Shown: piece by piece, positions 60,848 to 64,000 of the stretch | Numbering within the stretch: position 1 is the stretch's first letter | Layout: each line of letters opens with the position of its first letter | Source of the DNA: Nannochloropsis salina CCMP1776 | Lineage: Eukaryota; Sar; Eustigmatophyceae; Eustigmatales; Monodopsidaceae | Assembly (NCBI GenBank): GCA_004565275.1 | Contig: SDOX01000159.1 | Span: 65,002 to 129,001, forward strand | Reading direction: 5' to 3' | Length of the DNA stretch: 64,000 bases | The notes under the pieces: model-generated | What the model saw: the letters and a program-made list of their open reading frames with translations, nothing else | The model's database searches: none | Told to the model about the DNA's origin: nothing | Program-made: the position numbers and the translations under genes

Positions 60848-61567
60848 AAATGGCGCTGTGGAGGCCTTTCGCCTTCCCACACTGCATTTTAAGGTACTTC
60901 GATTCACCAATGAGTAGTGAGAAAAAATTACTATTCGGATTTTTTGGGCGCTGTCAAATACGAAGCCTTGTGAACGGGAAATTTTGCTCTTGGTCACTTT
61001 TAATTGAAGGTGGTATGTTAATTACCTGCGTCTGTCGATCCATTCCCGTATAGTCCAGCGGCCTTAGGCATAGAATGTTATCTTTCGTGAGAGATCAGTT
61101 GTGCCACAAAATATGACACACCGGCGACGAGCGATGAATTATAACATCCTCTTGCTTTTGAAACTTTTGTCATTTAATACACATCACCTGTTGTGTCTGG
61201 AACTTATGCACAAATCTGCAGACGCAGATTTGTGCATGACATATAGCTCATCGTCACATCATGTTTTTGCAACAAGGAACAGTGTGTGCGTGAAATTGAT
61301 TGTTATGGACTTATCCAAACTCCATTTCAAGTAAAAATTGATCCATTGTCAAGTCTGTGTACTGAATCGTAAGAGCACAGCGCTTGTATTCGCATACATC
61401 CGCGCCAGCTATAGTGCTGTAAGACCTGCGTAATCGCTAAAACTCAAAAATTCGAAATCCCAATCGATCCCTCCCCTGTCGGGCGGGCCAGCAAGAACGA
61501 GTCCTGGTGGCTTCAACACTCACGACTAAGTTAGCGGCACTCACATCCTTCACGACGAAACAGAGAA
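60848..61567. other. Intergenic with a perfect hairpin
   Basis: 720 AT-rich bases between two rightward genes. They contain a 14-base-pair perfect inverted repeat, listed separately, and a tRNA A-box-like string near 61050 that I reject as a tRNA. Confidence 0.5.
61206..61237. repeat. Perfect 14-bp inverted repeat (hairpin)
   Basis: The left arm ATGCACAAATCTGC (61206-61219) is exactly complementary to the right arm 61224-61237, with the loop AGAC. It lies in the intergenic region 3' of the CD36-like gene. It could be a transcript-end hairpin, a small RNA fold or a small element remnant. Confidence 0.9.
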
Positions 61568-62347
61568 ATGACAATGGAGGAGATGAAGCCATTGTCTACC
61601 TTACATTACCGCATTATGCAGCTACAAGCTACAATGAATTCGCCGGCTGCAGCGCCCGAACCTGATGTGCTGCCCTCGGTTCAACCTGTGGGGGGCGTTC
61701 CCATGTCCTATCCCCCCCCTGAAGAAGAATTTGCATTACAACACGAGCAAAATACAGAGATAGGTAAGGATCGTTCGATAAAGCCCAGCACGCCATCAAA
61801 TAATTTTGGAAAAAGTGCCACTGATGTCGGAAAACCAGTTGAAAAGCATGCTACGAAGAATCGGCATCAGCAGCTTCTTGACAAGATAAACAGACTGGAG
61901 GTGGCCTTACTCCTGGCCCAAAATCAAAACGCGACAAACGAGCGATTAGTAACGCAACATGCACAAAGGGCTTTGTGCGCGGAAAAGGATGTGTTGCAAA
62001 TGAAGCGGGAGACGCTGACACGGACCTCTGAGTTGAAAGGACAAGGTGTGCACAGACAGCGCCTTGAGAAAGAAACTAAACGATTACAAGCCGCACTTAA
62101 AAAGGACAAATCTACCCGAGAAACGGAGATGAGGCAATGTCAGATTGCCTTGGACCAAACGGAGCGAAGGGCTAGGCATCTGGAAAAGGAGAACGCTCAG
62201 TTGCGAGCAGCTCTTCAAAAACAGGGGGAGTTGTTGCAAGTACTCGATCGACAGGTGGAGCACGCGCAGGCTATGCAGCTCTTATCTATCATGGAGGAAG
62301 ATTTCGACAGTTTGGTCGCTGATCTGCGACGCTCGGGACGGGAATGA
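61568..62347 (+). CDS. Coiled-coil protein, unknown
   Basis: An intronless 259-residue protein. Residues 1-95 are polar and Pro-rich. Residues about 98-245 are a continuous helical coiled coil, with HQQLLDKINRLEVALLLAQN, EKDVLQMKRETLTRTSEL, RQRLEKETKRLQAALKKDKS and ERRARHLEKENAQLRAALQK. It ends with an acidic LSIMEEDFDSLVADLRRSG. The ATG at 61568 is the first of the frame. Such short coiled-coil proteins are common at centrosomes and basal bodies, but nothing here fixes a family. Its 3' end is 226 bases from that of the PP2C gene. Confidence 0.68.
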   Translation: MTMEEMKPLSTLHYRIMQLQATMNSPAAAPEPDVLPSVQPVGGVPMSYPPPEEEFALQHEQNTEIGKDRSIKPSTPSNNFGKSATDVGKPVEKHATKNRHQQLLDKINRLEVALLLAQNQNATNERLVTQHAQRALCAEKDVLQMKRETLTRTSELKGQGVHRQRLEKETKRLQAALKKDKSTRETEMRQCQIALDQTERRARHLEKENAQLRAALQKQGELLQVLDRQVEHAQAMQLLSIMEEDFDSLVADLRRSGRE

Positions 62348-62572
62348 GGTCAAAGAGAAAACTTGAAGAGCGACTCGGCGAAAGGGTTCGCCTGTATATG
62401 CGATCTGGGGTATTGCTGAGATTTCTTTCCTCGTAGTTAAAGGCAGCCTTTCGTTTATTTATTGACTTTGCGCTGGTAGGCCCCAGTCCCTCCTCCATGG
62501 CGCGGCAAGCGCTCTTGACATACTCCCCTCTTTTCCTTTCCTCAACCCCCTCCCCCTCCTTCCTATCCGTCT

Positions 62573-63691
62573 TCACAAGAGCACCACAATGCACGTTATG
62601 TTGTCCGACGAGCCTCTTCGCATCGCCTCTTGTACCAGCAAGCCCGCCGCGTCCACCTCCGGCCTCCGGCCCTCCCTCTCCCATCGCCCCCTCACGAGCC
62701 CCACTGCCTCGTCGTCCGAGAGCACGTCCCAGACCCCGTCGCAGGCGAGAATCAAGAAAGGGCTTTCCTCGGGTGTACTGTCCTCCACGATGGTGGTGGA
62801 CGTGTAGGGTACCCCGATAACGTAGTCCTTCATCCGATGGTCTCCGAAGCTCCGCGTCACGGCCAGGATGCCCAAGACGCGGCTCCGCAAGACAAAGCCC
62901 CCGGCGGCCTCGATTCGAGCCTGCTCCCCTTTATCCTCTGCCTTGTGGTCGTATGTCAAGCGCACACCCTTCCCCTGGTGACAGAGCACGGCCCGGCTGT
63001 CCCCTACGTTGGCAGTGTATATCTCTCGGACGGTCTCCCCCGCCCCCTCACCCTCGCCCTCCCTCCTGGCCTTGATCAGGCACGTCACGGCGGTCGCCCC
63101 GGAACCCATCAGTTCCGCCTGTCGAGATTGCACGTCCGTCAACAGATATGCCCTCTCCAGTCTCTCCGGCACGCTGGCCCCGTCTTCAACTTTAAGCTCA
63201 CGCGCCACGTTCTTTTCGAGCTCCGTGGCAAGGAAATCCACTATGTCCCGCCCCCCATGCCCATCGTAGATGCCCACGAAGCTCATACATGCATCGCCAT
63301 CAAAGACAGGTAGGACTCGGTGCACGTCTTCCATGGTGCTCCGCCGCAGCGGGTTCATTTCTTCCGCCACGCTCACTCCCTTGAAGGTGCCGCTGGCGGG
63401 GTAAATGGTGCCTTTAATTGACTGAATGGCCGCCGTCGCTGAGGTAGCCAAGGAGGAAGCCGTCGATGAGTCCAAGGTGCTCGAAGCTCCATCGGAATTT
63501 GACGTCTCCCGGGGTAGAGAAGGAGTGGCGCTCTCCTGAATTGTTCGACTGATGCCGTTGCCATTGGTGCTGGACTTCGTACTCCTGTCGCCCTCAACAC
63601 CGGACTCCACCTCAGGCTGGGCACGACACTTCGAAGGCACTTGGCCGGACAACGTAGAAATGCAACTCTGGGTCTCCAGGACAGGTGTCAT
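62573..63691 (-). CDS. PP2C-type Ser/Thr protein phosphatase (PPM family)
   Basis: A metal-dependent protein phosphatase, 372 residues in the exon visible. After about 100 Ser/Thr-rich residues come the PP2C motifs in order: MNPLRRSTMEDVHRV, FVGIYDGHGG (metal-binding Asp), GSGATAVTCLI, YTANVGDSRAVL, RLTYDHKAED, LAVTRSFGDHRMKDYVIGVP, FLILACDGVWDVLSDDEAV and the final GSSDNITCIVVLL. All metal-binding aspartates appear present, so it should be active. The ATG at 63691 is the first in this frame after a stop. A protein-like stretch in another frame just upstream (about 63700-63790) could be an earlier exon, so the N-terminus is provisional. Substrate unknown. Confidence 0.9.
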   Translation of the reverse strand: MTPVLETQSCISTLSGQVPSKCRAQPEVESGVEGDRSTKSSTNGNGISRTIQESATPSLPRETSNSDGASSTLDSSTASSLATSATAAIQSIKGTIYPASGTFKGVSVAEEMNPLRRSTMEDVHRVLPVFDGDACMSFVGIYDGHGGRDIVDFLATELEKNVARELKVEDGASVPERLERAYLLTDVQSRQAELMGSGATAVTCLIKARREGEGEGAGETVREIYTANVGDSRAVLCHQGKGVRLTYDHKAEDKGEQARIEAAGGFVLRSRVLGILAVTRSFGDHRMKDYVIGVPYTSTTIVEDSTPEESPFLILACDGVWDVLSDDEAVGLVRGRWEREGRRPEVDAAGLLVQEAMRRGSSDNITCIVVLL

Positions 63692-64000
63692 CGTGAGGGC
63701 ACGCTTTCTTCACAGACTCGAAGACCTTGCGGCGGGACGTAACCTTGTCGCCAATGTCTCGCAAATTCGATTGACGTGCTGCAGGTGATAGAGGGAATAA
63801 AAACAGAGAAGAGTCTAGTGAGAGGTCACACCTGTGGTCACGTCGTCCAAACCCTATCTCAACGTCACACAAAGTGCGCATGATTCCCCTGTTTTGGCAA
63901 AGCCAGCAAATATAGCCCCGTGGTCGGTCAGGCCCTCCCTCTCCGTCGCCGAGACGCCGGGAAGAAGGAGCTCTGCGCCCTTTCTTCCTTGGCGCTCTCA
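63692..64000. other. Upstream of PP2C gene, window edge
   Basis: 309 bases to the window end. A leftward frame open over about 63700-63880 gives SNLRDIGDKVTSRRKVFESV, which is protein-like and may be an upstream PP2C exon. No clear join can be read. Confidence 0.35.

Noticed and set aside
61045-61120. tRNA-like start: a TAGTCCAGCGG string matching the internal A-box consensus
   Set aside because: No B-box (GGTTCGA-type) sequence follows within tRNA length, and the ends do not pair as an acceptor stem.
1-64000. Transposons, LTR or other virus-like elements, CRISPR arrays, rRNA genes
   Set aside because: I searched by eye for reverse transcriptase, integrase and transposase motifs, long terminal repeats and spaced direct repeats and found none. 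Only two short tandem duplications and microsatellites are present.

Overview
The window looks like nuclear DNA of a compact-genome photosynthetic stramenopile, most likely a eustigmatophyte of the Nannochloropsis type. I infer this from the gene set and gene structure, not from a database match. Genes are dense, roughly one per 2.5-3 kb, and many have no intron or only a few short GT-AG introns of about 75-560 bases. At least three proteins (two YbaB-like proteins and a sigma-70 factor) begin with a signal peptide ending in an A/S-x-(A/S)-F motif, the bipartite presequence used to enter a red-algal-derived complex plastid. Typical eukaryotic housekeeping genes (NUP160, proteasome beta-3, NEK kinase, AFG1, SEL1L/HRD3, PP2C) rule out a bacterial origin. 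All splice sites are my own reading from GT-AG signals, codon phase and family conservation.

Layout, left to right. 1-10 kb: a secreted aldo/keto reductase (-), a two-exon LYR-motif protein (-) and the long intronless nucleoporin NUP160 (+). 10-20.5 kb: a lipid and polysaccharide metabolism stretch with a type-B carboxylesterase (-), a GH5 endoglucanase resembling bacterial E1-type cellulases (+), a CYP86/CYP704-like P450 (+) and a polytopic class-3 lipase (-). 21-28 kb: proteasome subunit beta-3 (+, five exons, the first coding only the start codon), a second aldo/keto reductase (+), then two YbaB/EbfC-domain genes transcribed head to head, both with plastid presequences. 28-38 kb: AFG1-like ATPase (-), a coiled-coil protein (+), two unassigned coding-looking segments, a NEK kinase (-) and the vitamin B6 synthase PDX1 (+). 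38-49 kb: a 1,500-residue protein with a signal peptide, a lumenal domain, one transmembrane helix and a C-terminal La motif; then SEL1L/HRD3 (-) and an ankyrin-methyltransferase (-). 49-64 kb: plastid sigma factor (+), six-exon pyruvate phosphate dikinase (+), a giant CD36/LIMP-2 family protein with an Arg/Ser/Asp-rich cytosolic head (+), a coiled-coil protein (+) and a PP2C phosphatase (-).

The genes do not form an operon-like system, but themes recur. Two YbaB-like proteins and a sigma factor point to plastid nucleoid and transcription functions. The La-motif membrane protein and SEL1L/HRD3 both belong to the ER membrane and lumen. The most unusual item is the membrane-anchored La-motif protein (38899-43407), whose architecture would place an RNA-binding module on the cytosolic face of the endomembrane system. 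The paralogous divergent YbaB pair is the second. I saw no transposon, retroelement, CRISPR array or confident tRNA or rRNA gene.
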